64,000 nt of DNA, taken from assembly GCA_030272155.1 (NCBI GenBank), contig CP126200.1:1736001-1800000 (forward strand), given 5' to 3'. The stretch comes from Tetradesmus obliquus (Eukaryota; Chlorophyta; Chlorophyceae; Sphaeropleales; Scenedesmaceae). The notes beneath the pieces are model-generated. The model saw nothing but the letters and a program-made list of their open reading frames with translations, did not search any database and was not told the origin of the DNA. The translations under genes and the position numbers were made by a program. Positions 1-17,131 of this stretch are shown piece after piece (position 1 is the stretch's first letter; every line of letters begins with the position of its first letter).

Positions 1-2026
1 CTCCAGCCCTTGCAGATCTTTCTGCTCTGCCAGCTGCGCCAGCTGCACAGCACGCGCATGCGCTGCTGCTGCTGCAGCGCCGCTGCCTGCGCTGCCAGCC
101 GCCACTAGCGCTGCCGCTGCCTCGACCTCATACTGCAGCTGCTGCTGCTGCGCCGCCGCAGACGAAAGGTTCGCGCTGCCGTTGCTGCTTATATGGCCGT
201 GGAAGCTGCCACTACCTCCTGCAGCTGCTGCGCCAGCTGCTGTTGGAGACAGCAGCCCCAGGGCACTCACGCCTGTGCCGCTGGCCCTGTGGCTCTTGGG
301 GCTCATGTTGGCACAGCTGGTGCTGCTGGTGCTGCGGAAGATCTCGAAGGCGTCCGAGGTTGTCCTGCTGCTGCACTCGCTGCCGCCGGTGAGCCGCGGC
401 TGGATCTGCGTGACGCGCTTGCAGATGGTGTTGAGCATCTGCGGGGCAGCCACACAAGCAGAAAAGGTTTGGGAGGCCGGCAGGAGTGGCAGACAAATGT
501 CACAACAACTGGTTGGATCGGCAGCACAGCAGCAAGTCAGTGAGCTGCGGCTGGATATGTATGACGCGGTTGCAGATGTTGTTGAGCATCTGCAGGGCAT
601 GGGCACACAGAAAAGGACGCGAGCGTGAGCAGCACGCCTTCAAACATCTTTGCAGGAATACATTAGCAGTATGCGATATGGCAGAGTTCAAAAGCATGCA
701 GCCTGGTGCACAATTCCTTCTGTGTTTGCATCCCTGACAACCGTGCACACATTTGTGGGAATGCGTAAAAGCAGTGCATCCAGTACATAACATAGCAACT
801 CTGGCTGTATGCAACTGAACAAAGCGCAGCCCAATGCCGCACGCACCTGCAGCAGCGCATTGCATGCTGTTCGCTTGTTCACCGGGTTCTCGCTGCCCAG
901 GGCGAGGTTGAACACAGCCCGCACGGCAGCAAGCAGGCATTCCCCATGTGCGATGAAGTGCTCTGCTGTGGTGAAGGTGAGCAGAGCCCGCACCACTGCC
1001 AGCTGCAATGCTTCATTGTTGGTCTCGCCGCACTTTATGACCATCTTGATGACGTTGGCAACTGCAGAAAGTTGTGGTGGATAGTGCACAGCAAGTGAGC
1101 TCTACTGCAGTGGCTGGGATTAAAGCGTGGCACAGCAACGCAAAACTAAGTGCTGCTGTACCATTGCATTGCCCTTGCATGCTAGCGCCAGTGTCACCTA
1201 AGCACTCCATACAAACTCGCATTCACCTTCCAGAAAGACTTATCGCACGACATTTAATAGACATGCACAAACAGCTGTGCCCTTGTCATCAAGGCTGCCA
1301 GGCGCAGACAGCATGTCCACGGTGCCTGACGCTGTGCACTCACCCTTGCAGGAAAATCAAAGTCAAACATACACCCACCTGTGTCATCGTCGTCAAGGCT
1401 GCCGTGCGCAGACAGCATGTCCATAGTGCCTGACGCAGTCGACTCGCCATGCAGCCATGCATGAGCCACAAGCTTGTGCAGGCAGCCCAGGGCCAGCTCC
1501 ACCACTTTGACCATGTTGCTGCTGCAGGCCAGCTGCAGGGGGTACAGCACCTCCTTGAGGGTCTCCTCTGTGCAGCCATTCTGGTCCAGCGTGTTCAGGA
1601 AACCCTGCAGAACACAGATGAGATGACGTTTGAATACGTCAAAGTATGAATCTTTAAGATGGTCGCAAAAATCCAACAAAGTGCTGAAGCAGATGCTGCC
1701 ATGGTGCTGCAGAGATCCACCTTGCGCTGGTGCGGGTACCACGCCTTGGCGCACACTACAGCTGCAAGGCGCATGATGTCGAAAGCACCAAATGCGCACC
1801 TGCTCACTTGCTGCTCACACACTACAGAGCTGCGGCATTTCAAGCTGCTGCACGGCACTCAGCTCACCTGGCACGCCTCACGAATCTCTTTCACCTCCTT
1901 ACTGCGCCCCCATGCCTCCTTCTGTATGCTGGTGATGGTGCGCTTCACAAATATCTCAAACGCTTTGTCCCTGCAGGAGTGTGCAGAGGCAGCACTGCCC
2001 CCCTGGAACTCCGCCTCTTCTGCCAT
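1..2026 (-). CDS. BIG-type ARF guanine-exchange factor, N-terminal part
   Basis: Partial gene running off the left edge. Hand-built exons on the minus strand: 2026-1868, 1604-1379, 1061-847 and 438-1 (open to the edge), phases 0, 1, 0. The protein starts MAEEAEFQGG and continues with a helical segment containing EIFVKRTITSIQKEAWG. Exon 2 carries LKEVLYPLQLACSSN and VELALGCLHKLVAHAWL, and exon 3 carries HGECLLAAVRAVFNLALGS followed by NPVNKRTACNALLQ. These match the DCB region of large Sec7 ARF exchange factors (BIG/GBF class), which activate ARF GTPases at the trans-Golgi and endosomes. The Sec7 domain itself would lie outside the window. Exon 4 turns into a Ser/Ala/Gly-rich linker. Assignment rests on the DCB pattern only. 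Introns carry ghost copies of exon ends (separate entries). Confidence 0.82.
540..600 (-). repeat. Ghost copy of BIG exon 4 head with acceptor
   Basis: The minus strand reads CTGCAG followed by a diverged copy of the exon 4 head (MLNNICNRVIHIQPQL against MLNTICKRVTQIQPRL). It lies about 160 bp upstream, in transcription order, of the true exon, which begins at 438. The acceptor AG is retained. Confidence 0.75.
1288..1352 (-). repeat. Ghost copy of BIG exon 2 tail
   Basis: This repeats, with changes, the last part of exon 2 (the sense segment around MDMLSAHGSLDDD) just inside the following intron. The copy is direct and close, like the other exon-end duplications in the window. Confidence 0.7.
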
Positions 2027-3150
2027 GGCGCTGTGTGCACTGTCCTACAAGCTGCTGAGTTTCCAAACTGTGACAGCACTGTTGCTGCCGCTGCTTTTGC
2101 TGTAACGTTGAATTTTCTGCTGCTGCTCTCAGCCAGGCGAGCGCTGGCTGCTAGCTGGCAGCTGCATCACCACTGGCTCTGCAACACAGCAGCAGAAGCA
2201 TGCGCAGTGCGGATGTGTGTAACATTACAGGGCACTGTCATGCAGCCTGATATTTGACATTAAATGAAGAACACTGACAGTTAGGCTGCAGCTGATGCTT
2301 GATCAGCAAGAACATTGAAGCACAGCTGCTGAACACAGAATCAAGGGCAACTGGCACCAACTGCTGCAGTACTTCCCAAAGCACATACCAACCCCACAGA
2401 GCTGATAGACATGAAGTAAAGCATCTTATAATGCTAAAGTCGCTATTCATGTGCAGCAAACCAGCCTACCAGGTGATCACAGCAGCTAGAAGGAACTGGG
2501 CCTGCATGGCTGTCTTGAACCTGTGCGTGTTGTGCCGATCAGCGTTATAAAAGGTATAGGGACGTAAAATCAAAACGTGTAAAGTATGCTGTGCGCTCCT
2601 AAAGCTTCCGTGGTGCAGTGCACGTTGAAGGCTTTGCTCGCCAGGCAAGTACTCGCAACTCAACACGCACAACGAATATGTTTGAGCACGTGTAGTTCCG
2701 ACTGTACCGACCTATAATGCGCATGACACCCCAAACCACGGAGGACCTAGTTGTTATCTTCGTTTGCACTTGACCCATTGCCTGCATGTTTCCTCGTCGA
2801 AAGCCTTGCTGCAACGACGATTTGCACTTGGGTGAAGACGCGATCAGCAGCAACAGCACAGCAATGGGTACAGCACCACAGCTCTGTCGCCAAGTACTGT
2901 CCTGCCTGACCAGGCAGCCACAGTTGCAACTGCTGGCCCTGCAGCAGCTGCCTTTTCTGCAGCAGCAAACACTGGGAGAAGATCATTTCCCTCAGCAATC
3001 AACATCAGTTTGCAACAGTTCAAGCAGCACCCGCAGCTATGCTCGCTTGCCAGGTGCGGATGCCAGGCCAACTGACATGCACATGGCATGTCCTGCACAG
3101 CTGTCACCCATTGTCAGAACTTGACCGGTTGAATGAACAATTAAGCACAA
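2027..3150. other. Intergenic space between divergent genes
   Basis: About 1.1 kb between the BIG start and the TMEM186-like start. I see no coding segment that I can link to a family and no strong repeat. It presumably holds both promoters and 5' untranslated regions. Confidence 0.4.
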
Positions 3151-6100
3151 ATGCAGATTCTGATGCTAGCATTGTGTGGTCGTGCAGAATCCCCATGCAG
3201 TCAGCCTGCCTACGCGCGTGTGCGTCATGCCCAACAACAGCCAACTCAGCAAGCAGCAGCAGCAGCAGCAGACCGCCCATACCCCAAAATATCAGGCCGG
3301 CCGGTGCAGAAGATATACAGGGGCAAGTGGATCATACCGGTCAGGTGCGCACCACTGGGCGGGAGTGTCTCCTTCCCTGCTGCCACCAACAGTCATGTCA
3401 AGCCAGCCACGTATGCCAGCGCGCTTGGGGCTCTGTGCAAGTGCTGCGACAGGCAGACCAGAAACAGCAGCGCATCGCGTGACACACGCACCGCTGCCAA
3501 TGTTTTGCTCCTGCAGTAACGCATTAGAGCCATGTGTGCCGTGCAGGTTCCTTGTGCGTGGCAAGATCTTCCAGCTGCTGGGCGGCGGTGGCATCGCTTT
3601 CGTCATTGGCAGCGCAACAATGGTGGGAGCAAGCGCTGCTGCATGTGATGATGCAGTTGACCACCACCAGCACCCTCACATCAGCTGCCCTGCAGTAGCC
3701 TGCCAACTTTGAGAGAGGATAGTTACATGTGGATCCTGGCACCATCTTGGATGGTATGAGCCATGAGCCACTTTGTGCTGACTGTGCAGCCTCAGCCCAT
3801 TTAGCAGCCGCAGTCTAGGCAGAGGCATGGCAAAACGAATGGGGCAGCTGGGCATGCTGTTACGGGCTGCGACTGCTTTGCGCTTGCTCCAACCTGGCAG
3901 GAATCCTAATGCCATGCTTGTTGGGCGGGAGCTGTGTGCTGCAGTAGCAAGTGCATTGCGCAGTGTATATTCAAGCCAATCTTTGTTGTTATGTACGTCC
4001 ATCTTTGCATCATCTGCTGTATGCATCGTCGAATGCGCAATGCATGTTGTGCTGTTGTGCCTGCAGTCGGGGGCTGGCTGGGGTGACATGCTGGCGCTGA
4101 CAGGTCTCGCTGGTGGCATGGTGGCAGGCTCGTACTGCCTCTGGTACTACAGCCGCAGGTGGGTGGTCAGGCACCACAACAGCCGTGGATAGCTTTAGAC
4201 GGACACTTGCAGGCAACGTAATAATGCGGCATGGTGGCAGGCTCGTACTGCCTCTGGTACTACAGCCGCAGGTGGGTGGCCAGGCAGTACAACAGGCATG
4301 TACGTCTTGTAAGTGAAGGGTTGCTGGTGACATATCAATGCGGCATGGTGGCAGGCTCGTACTGCCTCTGGTACTACAGCCGCAGGTGCGTGGCCGGGCA
4401 GCACAATAGCCATGTATAGCTTTTAGACGGAGACGTGCAGGTGACATATCAATGTGGCAGAGCAATGCTGTACTGCTTCTGGTATTACAGCCGCAGGGGC
4501 GTGGTCTGGCAGTACAGGCATGTACTGCTTCCAACATTAGATCAGCACCTGCCGTATCAAGTGGTGAAGGAGGCTCGTACTGCCTCTGGTACTACAGCCG
4601 CAGGTGGGTGGCCAGGCAGTACAGCCGGCATGTACGTCACGGCTTGCAGCAACGGGACTGCAGGTGGCCGGGCAATGCAGCACAGCATGCGTGTACTGCC
4701 TCTGGTACTGCAGCTGCCAGCAGTGCAGTGCAGGTCTGCCGTCAGGCAATGCAGAACCTTGTACTGCCTCCAGCACCAGGAGTGCACGTGGTGCGTCAGT
4801 GCAGTCAACCTGCTAAGTGAGTGCTCTACGATGTTGGTCTACCTGCTGCTACTGCTGCTGCAGGTATGTTGGTGAGATGTCGCTGCTGCTGCCTGAGAGG
4901 CGCCATGTGAGGTTCAGTGTGCTGGACTTCTGGGGCAACAGAGAGGTGAGGGGGGCGAAGTTGAAGTTTGGTTGAAAGAAGGTCCGAAAATCGTTCATGT
5001 TGCTGTGCTGCAGCGTGCTCCTGGACCGTCAGCCTCGAAGGCGGCGGCTGAGGCAACAAGGAGATGACGAATTTAGGGCAGGTTTCAGCCCCAATGATGG
5101 GGGCGCTTGTCAAGACGTTGTTTGCTGTTTGTTTTTTGTGATCATTTGCAGCATGGGCTGCTGGGCACACGTGACTGCTCCACACACCGGCAGTTCAGTG
5201 ACAGCCTGCTACACAACGGTATCACCATTACTACTGCTGCTCCTGCTGTACACTACACAGGACAATGACGTGCCGCTCGAAGCCATCCAGACCTTTGCGG
5301 GTGTGCGTCCCAAGGAGGTTTCTCGCGCGACCAGCCATCTGTTGCTGCTGCTGAGTGCTGCTGCTGCTGCTGCTGTCACTACACAGGACAACGACGTGCC
5401 GCTTGATGCCATCCAAACATTTGCGGGTGTACGGCCCAAGGAGGTGTCGCGCATCACCAGCCAGCTGCTGTTCCCGCTGACCGTCACCGGGGACAGGCAG
5501 TACTACTTCAACAACATACACGAATCACACATACTGGAGCCTGAGGTGAGGCGCTGCTCTGCAGCAATTTGATCTACACACACTCAACGCTGTGGTGTGT
5601 TGAGAGTAGAGTGTGGACTGCAGTACTACTTCAGCAACACCCATGAATCACACATACTGGAGCCTGAGGTGAGGGCTGTTCTGTGAACAGGTTTTAAACA
5701 CTGTGAGCTTTGCTTGTAAAACAGGTCGTGCATGGAAGTACTCAAATAACATCCATGAGGCGCACATACTGGAGCCTGAGGTGAGTGGCGGAAATTGGTA
5801 ATCTGTGAATCTGATCAGCTTGTAAACAGCTTATACACAGGCATTATGAACACACGCGTTCAGAAGTGTGTCAGACTCTAGGGTGAGCCCCGCATGTGTC
5901 AGATACGAGGGTTTGGACGGCAGTACAGCGCTGCTCAACAACCACGAAGCGCTCGCACTGGAGGTACCCTGCTGTTGGCTGGGAAGCTGTGCATTTTGTG
6001 CCGGCTGTCCCGGCAGCAGGAGCTTGATGGAATCAAGTAGAACCGCATTGCTGATCGATGACTTTTATTATTGCCGCTGGTGCTGCTGATGCTGTGCAGA

Positions 6101-6264
6101 TCTTCTTTGGAATACTGAAAGGAGAGTTTGACCCCAGTGCGGAGCAGCAGCAGAGCTCATTGCAGCAGCAGCAGAAGCTTAGCCAGGAGCAGCAGCAGCA
6201 GCAGCAGCAGCAGGCTAGTCAGGAACAGCAGCAGGCACAGCACACGCGACAAAGTGATCACTAG
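3151..6264 (+). CDS. TMEM186-like mitochondrial inner-membrane protein
   Basis: Exons 3151-3344, 3547-3622, 4067-4158, 4864-4945, 5387-5545, about 5910-5963 and 6100-6264 join in phase to 273 residues. The order of parts matches TMEM186: a basic segment ending KIYRGKWIIPVRF, two hydrophobic helices (QLLGGGGIAFVIGSAT and MLALTGLAGGMVAGSYCLW), then RYVGEMSLLLPERRHVRF and VLDFWGNRE, comparable with the human segment ending NFWGWRQ. A Gln-rich tail follows that is absent from animal homologues. TMEM186 in animals is a complex I assembly factor of the mitochondrial inner membrane; that role is inferred here. The start at 3151 is the first suitable Met in frame, and upstream exons are possible. The exon 6 acceptor is weak but is the only one keeping frame. 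Confidence 0.68.
3708..3762 (+). repeat. Dispersed short repeat, copy A
   Basis: Contains TTTGAGAGAG, then GTTACATGTGGATCCTGGCA and CCATCTTGGA. Related sequence occurs at 27908-27962 in the same orientation and at 22785-22830 inverted. It lies in intron 2 of the TMEM186-like gene. The three copies share a core close to ACATGTGGGTCCTGGCACC. The element type is unknown. Confidence 0.6.
4200..4800 (+). repeat. Ladder of six ghost copies of TMEM186-like exon 3 tail
   Basis: After the true exon 3 (ending 4158) the sense sequence encoding GSYCLWYYSRR plus its GT donor recurs near 4228-4278, 4342-4392, 4452-4500 and 4568-4610. Two more degenerate forms follow near 4688 and 4758. Copies 1, 2 and 4 match the exon almost perfectly over about 40 bases, while the intron sequence between them has drifted. 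Spacing is about 110-120 bp. Confidence 0.88.
5256..5345 (+). repeat. Ghost copy of TMEM186-like exon 5 head
   Basis: CACTACACAG followed by an 80-base copy of the exon 5 head (DNDVPLEAIQTFAGVRPKEV against DNDVPLDAIQTFAGVRPKEV), 125 bp before the true exon. It is open in the same frame, with mostly third-position differences from the true exon, and has a usable acceptor. Confidence 0.88.
5610..5790 (+). repeat. Two ghost copies of TMEM186-like exon 5 tail
   Basis: Copies of the segment ending HILEPE with its GAG/GTGAG donor lie at about 5617-5670 and 5735-5785, downstream of the true donor at 5545. Confidence 0.85.
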
Positions 6265-7244
6265 GGTGTCATAGCTGCAGCTGGTTCAGCACCATTCTGG
6301 GCTGGCCAGTAGGTATGCTGTTGCATTGTGCGCCCAGCACAGATAACAAGAGTTCTTGCAGTGCACGCAGCCCAAGATAAATCAAGACAGGAACAGCTCC
6401 GTAAAGCAGCATGCGACTTGAGCAACAACAAGGTCTCAAGGCCTGGCCTGCCACAGCAAGTTGCAGCGAGCTGGAGTGCCTGTCATGGGTGCAATGTGCT
6501 CAGTGAGCTGTTCTTGTCGCTTCAGGGTGTTCTTTGATTTGCAGTGCCATGTCCTGATTGTCTACGTTGAGTTTTTGACATGCACACTCTTGGTCCTTGA
6601 CCATAGGAAATTGTGTGAAGCAGCAATCTGAGGTAATTTGCACAAAGTAAGCATGCTGTAACTCTTCATAAAGTTAGCATGCTGCTGCTGCTGCTGCTGC
6701 TGTTGCATGGCTGGCCACCCAGATGCATTTGCCTTGTTGCCACGTGAGGTGAACAACAAACATAATTGTGCAGTTTGTGCGCAGCCTTGAAAGGGATCGG
6801 CAGGAAGTTGGCTGCCTCGGATAACATGACCTTCCTGGCAGGAAGCTGTCATTCTGGAAGGTCAGGTGTTAATTTCGAGGATGCACAATGTGTGCCACAA
6901 CGATATAAGGAAAGACAGAGAACTCATCTGATACATCTGCAGTCGCTGAGCTGCACATAAACCGTAGTTGTGGTAGATACGCGCACGATCTACGCACCGG
7001 GCCGCAGGGGCCTTTGGCCTCTCTGCGCTTCTCAGCGGCGAGAGGTAAGTGCATGGATATCCACTAGTTACGGTTACGTTTATAGTCGTGATCGACAATG
7101 CGTTCTAGCTGGTGAAGCTGTATCACGGCGAGTGCTGACGGTGTTGTGTGCTGCTGCCGCTGCTACCAAACACCTCTGTTCCCGTCTGGCAGCCTCTGAG
7201 CGCCGACCGAGTGCTACGTACACTTTTATTAATCGCCAGGCACT
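6265..7244. other. Intergenic space, possible 5' UTR exon
   Basis: No recognisable protein. A consensus donor GAGAG/GTAAGT near 7046 could close a non-coding first exon of the AAA ATPase gene. A short CTG run lies at 6680-6700. Confidence 0.35.

Positions 7245-13080
<5,836 letters not shown>

Positions 13081-13139
<59 letters not shown>
13081..13139 (+). repeat. CAG/AGC microsatellite after the AAA gene
   Basis: About 19 AGC units directly after the proposed stop codon. Here the purine-rich strand is the sense strand, opposite to the intronic runs. Confidence 0.9.
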
Positions 13140-13140
<1 letters not shown>

Positions 13141-14789
13141 CTGTTTTGCTGCTACTGCATAAGCCCGCCAGAAGCATGTCAACCACAGCGTGTGCTTTGA
13201 AGCATGTTGCACGCGCCGTCTTCCTCCAAGCCCACATGCCACGGAAGCATACCATCAGCTTCAAGGCACAGCTAGTCCTGTGGCACTAGCAGGTCCTGCA
13301 GGCAGCTGCCACCTCACGCTACTACTGCCTTGTCGGATGCCACCTTCGGCAGTGGCTGTTGGCCCAGCCCAGCAAAACAGGGCTGCACATTGTAGCTGGC
13401 AGCAGCTACATTGTGACTTTGCCTCTCCGTACAAGCAAGCTTGCCAAAAGGCACGCTTTTCCACGGTGAGTACCACAGCCAGGCAGCTCGTGTTGATGGG
13501 TTAATGGCAGAGGTGAAGTGTGGGTCTGGCACTTCCTTACCTTTGTACATACTGCTACCAGCAGGTTGTGACGAGGTACCAGAGAAGTGCATTCAGAAGT
13601 ATCCTGACAGCTTGCTCAGTCCGAATGACATGTGAAAATGCATGCCCAGTTCAATTGAATTCAACATGCGGATTGCCCAGTGCACCCTCAGGGCTGTGGG
13701 GCTGATGAGACACCTGCCTCCACTAACACTGGTATCATCGACTGATTTGCTGCCGCATGCCCTGCTCAGGTACACACAGATCTAGATGAGCTGCTGATCA
13801 GCTAATCAGCACAAACGTGGTCTTCTGGCCAGGCCAGAGTTTCTCTTTACCAGGACTTGCAGGCTAGCATAAGCGCAGTGGTACTAACCGGTGGAAGTTA
13901 CGCAAGTAACCTCGCCCATTGCACACAGTCACGGCGGGACCAGGCGCAATATGCGCACACCACACGATCACAGCTGCCCCGACGAACGATGGCTCAGACA
14001 AGGGACGTCTGTGTGCATCACGACGAGCCCGCACCAGCAGTTTTTGCAGGATACTTAACAGAGATCAAGCAACAGGGGTGGCATGGTTGGCAGCTGGTTG
14101 GTGCAGCAGCAGCTGGAGGCAGCTGCTGCCCCTACCTAGGCCAAGAGGTCGAAAATAGTAGTGCCATGTTGCATTTTAAACATGCAGTGGCCCATGCTGG
14201 TGTACTGGCTGGCGGCTGTAACACGGTTCACTGGAATCTCACCGATGAGCACAAATGGCAAGTTATGTGGTTACCGCTTTCTGGTGCGGCAAGGTTGACA
14301 CTACTGTAGTCGTTACAGCCGCAGTGGCCGCACACATAAAAGGATGCAGCGGCAGCACCAGGTCGCTGCATGCAGCGGCCCACATACACCTGCTGTGCGC
14401 GCACAATGCCATGACTGCACATGCCGTATGTCACGACAGCCTTCTGTACCCAACACGTTGCTTCAGCACTCTGATGTTGTCAAGCGCTGCGCCAGCAATA
14501 GCGACATTGGCAGATTGTAACTGGAACCAGCAGGGCTGCTTACTGCAAGCCCTGCCGTGGCTGCATGCCATGCTGCAGCGCAAAACAACTGGGTCAGAGC
14601 CAACTTCAGCCCTGCTTGCATGTTGTGAAATGAAAACTCTCCCTTTACACCATGCCTGCTGCACCCCATCAGTTTCCAGCACACCAAGGCTACACCATGC
14701 ACCATATACCCAGCTGCTGCTGTGCTGCCGCCAGGCACACCATGCACTAAATACTCAGCTGCTGCTGTGCTGCTGCTGCTGCTGCTGCA
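13140..14789. other. Unassigned spacer between convergent genes
   Basis: About 1.6 kb between the AAA gene and the ghost array behind the GNAT gene. Short open frames occur on both strands but none resembles a known family or has clear splice partners. Confidence 0.35.
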
Positions 14790-15170
14790 GCATTCGCAGC
14801 ATCAGCTGCACCACCCTCGAGTGGTCCCCAGGCTTCACATCCACCTGCCCAAAGCACTCAAACCCGTGCCGCTGCTGTCAGAACCAGACACATCTTTCTC
14901 AGCTGCTTTGCTGCTGCTGCTGCGGCATGCGCAGCATCAGCTGCACCACCCTGGAGTGGTCCCCTGGCTGCACATCCACCTCCCCGATGCACACAAACCC
15001 GTGCCGCTGCTGTCAGAATCCGGACGCATCATGCTGAGTTGCTGCTGCGCTGCTGCTGCGGCATGCGCAGCATCAGCTGCACCACCCTCGAGTGGTCCCC
15101 AGGATTGACATCCACCTCCCCAATGCACACAAACCCATGCCGCTGCTTTCAGAATCCTTGCACATCATGC
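14790..15170 (-). repeat. Three tandem copies of the GNAT gene's 3' coding end
   Basis: Beyond the stop of the acetyltransferase gene, the sense segment encoding RHGFVCIGEVDVKPGDHSR plus QLMLRMPQ is repeated three times. Landmark spacings are 135, 136 and 148 bp, each copy preceded by CAG/CTG runs. The nearest copy differs by two codons, the next by about four synonymous and one non-synonymous; the farthest is more decayed. Confidence 0.92.
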
Positions 15171-16232
15171 TCAGCTGCTTTGCTGCTGCTGCTGCTGCTG
15201 CTGCTGCGGCATGCGCAGCATCAGCTGCACCACCCTCGAGTGGTCCCCAGGCTTCACATCCACCTCCCCAATGCACACAAACCCATGCCGCTGATACCAG
15301 GGCAACAGATGATCCTCTATCGCCTCTAGATACAGCGGCAGCTGCTGCCTGTCTGCATCTGCTGCTACTGCCTGCAGCACAGCTGTTCCAAGGCCCTGCC
15401 GCTGATCTTCTGGGTGGGTTGCAACCACAATGAGCTTTAGGTAGCTGCCGGTTACACCTGCTGCCTTCACTGCTGCTGCGCCTGCGCTGCTCATCCTGTC
15501 GACGAGGGACAGCAGTGTAGGCAGGCTGCGCAGCGGCAGCGCACGCAGCATGTGCAGCACCCCCGGAAGGATGCTGCAGAGTATGCTGAAGCTGAATTGG
15601 TTGTCTAATGCATCGGACTGCTCACTGGTGTACACAATCGCTGCGGAGCGGCAGTCGTGTGTGTGATACAGCAGCTGGGCATCTCTGAACCTCTCAAGGT
15701 ATACTCTGCTCAGCCCCTCCAGTAGTGTGGGCTCATTGCCTGGCCGGACTGCAAACACACGCTGGATGTATTTGTCCCCAGCAAAGGCCCGGCCGACTGT
15801 GCTGACACATGCTGCTGTCACCTGCCTGTCTGCTGCTGATGAACTTCTCAAGACCTTCAAGTTGCTGCCAGCTGGTGTGTGCAGTTGTATGCACGGAGGG
15901 CTGTTGCTAGCGTTCGACATCTGCTCTGTCTGTAGCGGATAGAGCTTGGTAAAGCGTCCAGCCTTTAGGGCTGCTGCTGATGCTGCTGGTTCTGTTGCTG
16001 GTGCTGTGTGCGGAGTCGACTGAGCAGCAGAGATCAGCACGTCACCACAGTTTCCCATGAAATATCTGCTTACGCGACTGTCTGGCCTGCTTGCATGGTG
16101 GGTATTCAGAAGGTCGTGCACATCTTCAGGCTTGTTTCGGGTGCGAGAGTCACGGCCGCGAGGACGTGGCAGACACTGTATACTTCCCAAGGAACGTATG
16201 TAGATGGTGCTGCTAAGGTAACAGCTTGGCAC
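15171..16232 (-). CDS. GNAT-family N-acetyltransferase
   Basis: Single-exon gene of 353 codons. The C-terminal third holds the GNAT core: motif A is LIVVATHPEDQRQGLGTAVL, giving the acetyl-CoA pyrophosphate loop with Q/R-x-x-G-x-G/A, and motif B is LYLEAIEDHLLPWYQRHGF. The N-terminal 120 residues are Ser/Ala-rich and could include an organelle targeting peptide or be partly untranslated, since other Met codons follow. A poly-Gln tail ends the protein. The substrate cannot be told. Overall layout resembles plant and algal GNATs with a long N-terminal extension. It is divergent from the coiled-coil gene with 333 bp between the starts. Confidence 0.85.
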   Translation of the reverse strand: MPSCYLSSTIYIRSLGSIQCLPRPRGRDSRTRNKPEDVHDLLNTHHASRPDSRVSRYFMGNCGDVLISAAQSTPHTAPATEPAASAAALKAGRFTKLYPLQTEQMSNASNSPPCIQLHTPAGSNLKVLRSSSAADRQVTAACVSTVGRAFAGDKYIQRVFAVRPGNEPTLLEGLSRVYLERFRDAQLLYHTHDCRSAAIVYTSEQSDALDNQFSFSILCSILPGVLHMLRALPLRSLPTLLSLVDRMSSAGAAAVKAAGVTGSYLKLIVVATHPEDQRQGLGTAVLQAVAADADRQQLPLYLEAIEDHLLPWYQRHGFVCIGEVDVKPGDHSRVVQLMLRMPQQQQQQQQQSS

Positions 16233-16565
16233 GAATGACAGCGCGTCGAGCTATACAACCCGGGTCGGGCGGTGTAAGCAGCAGAACAAGGGGTAACCAG
16301 CTGGACCTAGTTACGCAAGCAGGGGGATCTTCTTCAAGCAGAGTAAAAATGAATTTTTACATTAACTGCGGTATTCAAACCTAGATAACGTCTCATGCAC
16401 CGGTGCGTGGTACCACGTGAGCTGAGCGACCAAACGGTGTGGGCGCAGTCACGTGGCTTACCCTAGCAAAGGCACCTAAAACAGCTTACCATTGCGTCAC
16501 GTCACACAGCTATTAGCTTGTTTTAGCACTCCCGAGGGCACCGCTGTCTTCCAGCATCGCACAGG
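16233..16565. promoter_or_regulatory. Candidate bidirectional promoter with ACGT-core sites
   Basis: The 333-bp gap between divergent start codons contains CACGTG at 16414-16419 and again at 16450-16455, and GCGTCACGTCAC around 16494-16505. These are G-box/CRE-like sites of the type bound by bZIP or bHLH proteins. No TATA box is obvious. Function is inferred from position only. Confidence 0.4.
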
Positions 16566-17097
16566 ATGCCAGTGCCTCTCAATCCGCCTCGGCCGAGAGT
16601 GCGAAGATTCACGGCATTTCAAAAAACTCATCAGAAGCTACTTGAAAAGCAAGCGCTTTTGACAGAGCTAGAGGTATGTCGCCCCCGGCTCGAGGGGTAC
16701 GCCGGGTGCTTGACGCTGCTCTCTGAAGATACTGTGAACTTGCTGTCTGCTGTGTTTGCGCAATAGCTGTACTAGCTCCAGTACGGCGCTGTCCTCGTCG
16801 GTTAATGACAGCGTCACATATTCATTGAAGCAGCACAGCAGCCCAGAAGCTGCACGTAGTTGTGGCACCAGCAATGCTGCCAGCAGCAGCTGTCTGTTGC
16901 CAACGCGGCGCAGCGGGTTACTCACAGTGCAGCAGCTCCTGGGCATTGATTCAACAGATTCAGCACATACATATTGACATATAGCCATCAAGGTGTACCG
17001 CCGCCGCCGCTGCCGCTGCCGCTGCTGCCGCTGCTGCTGCTGCTGCTGCCGCTGCTGCTGCTGCTGCTGCTGCTGCCGCTGCTGCTGCTGCTGCTGC

Positions 17098-17131
<34 letters not shown>

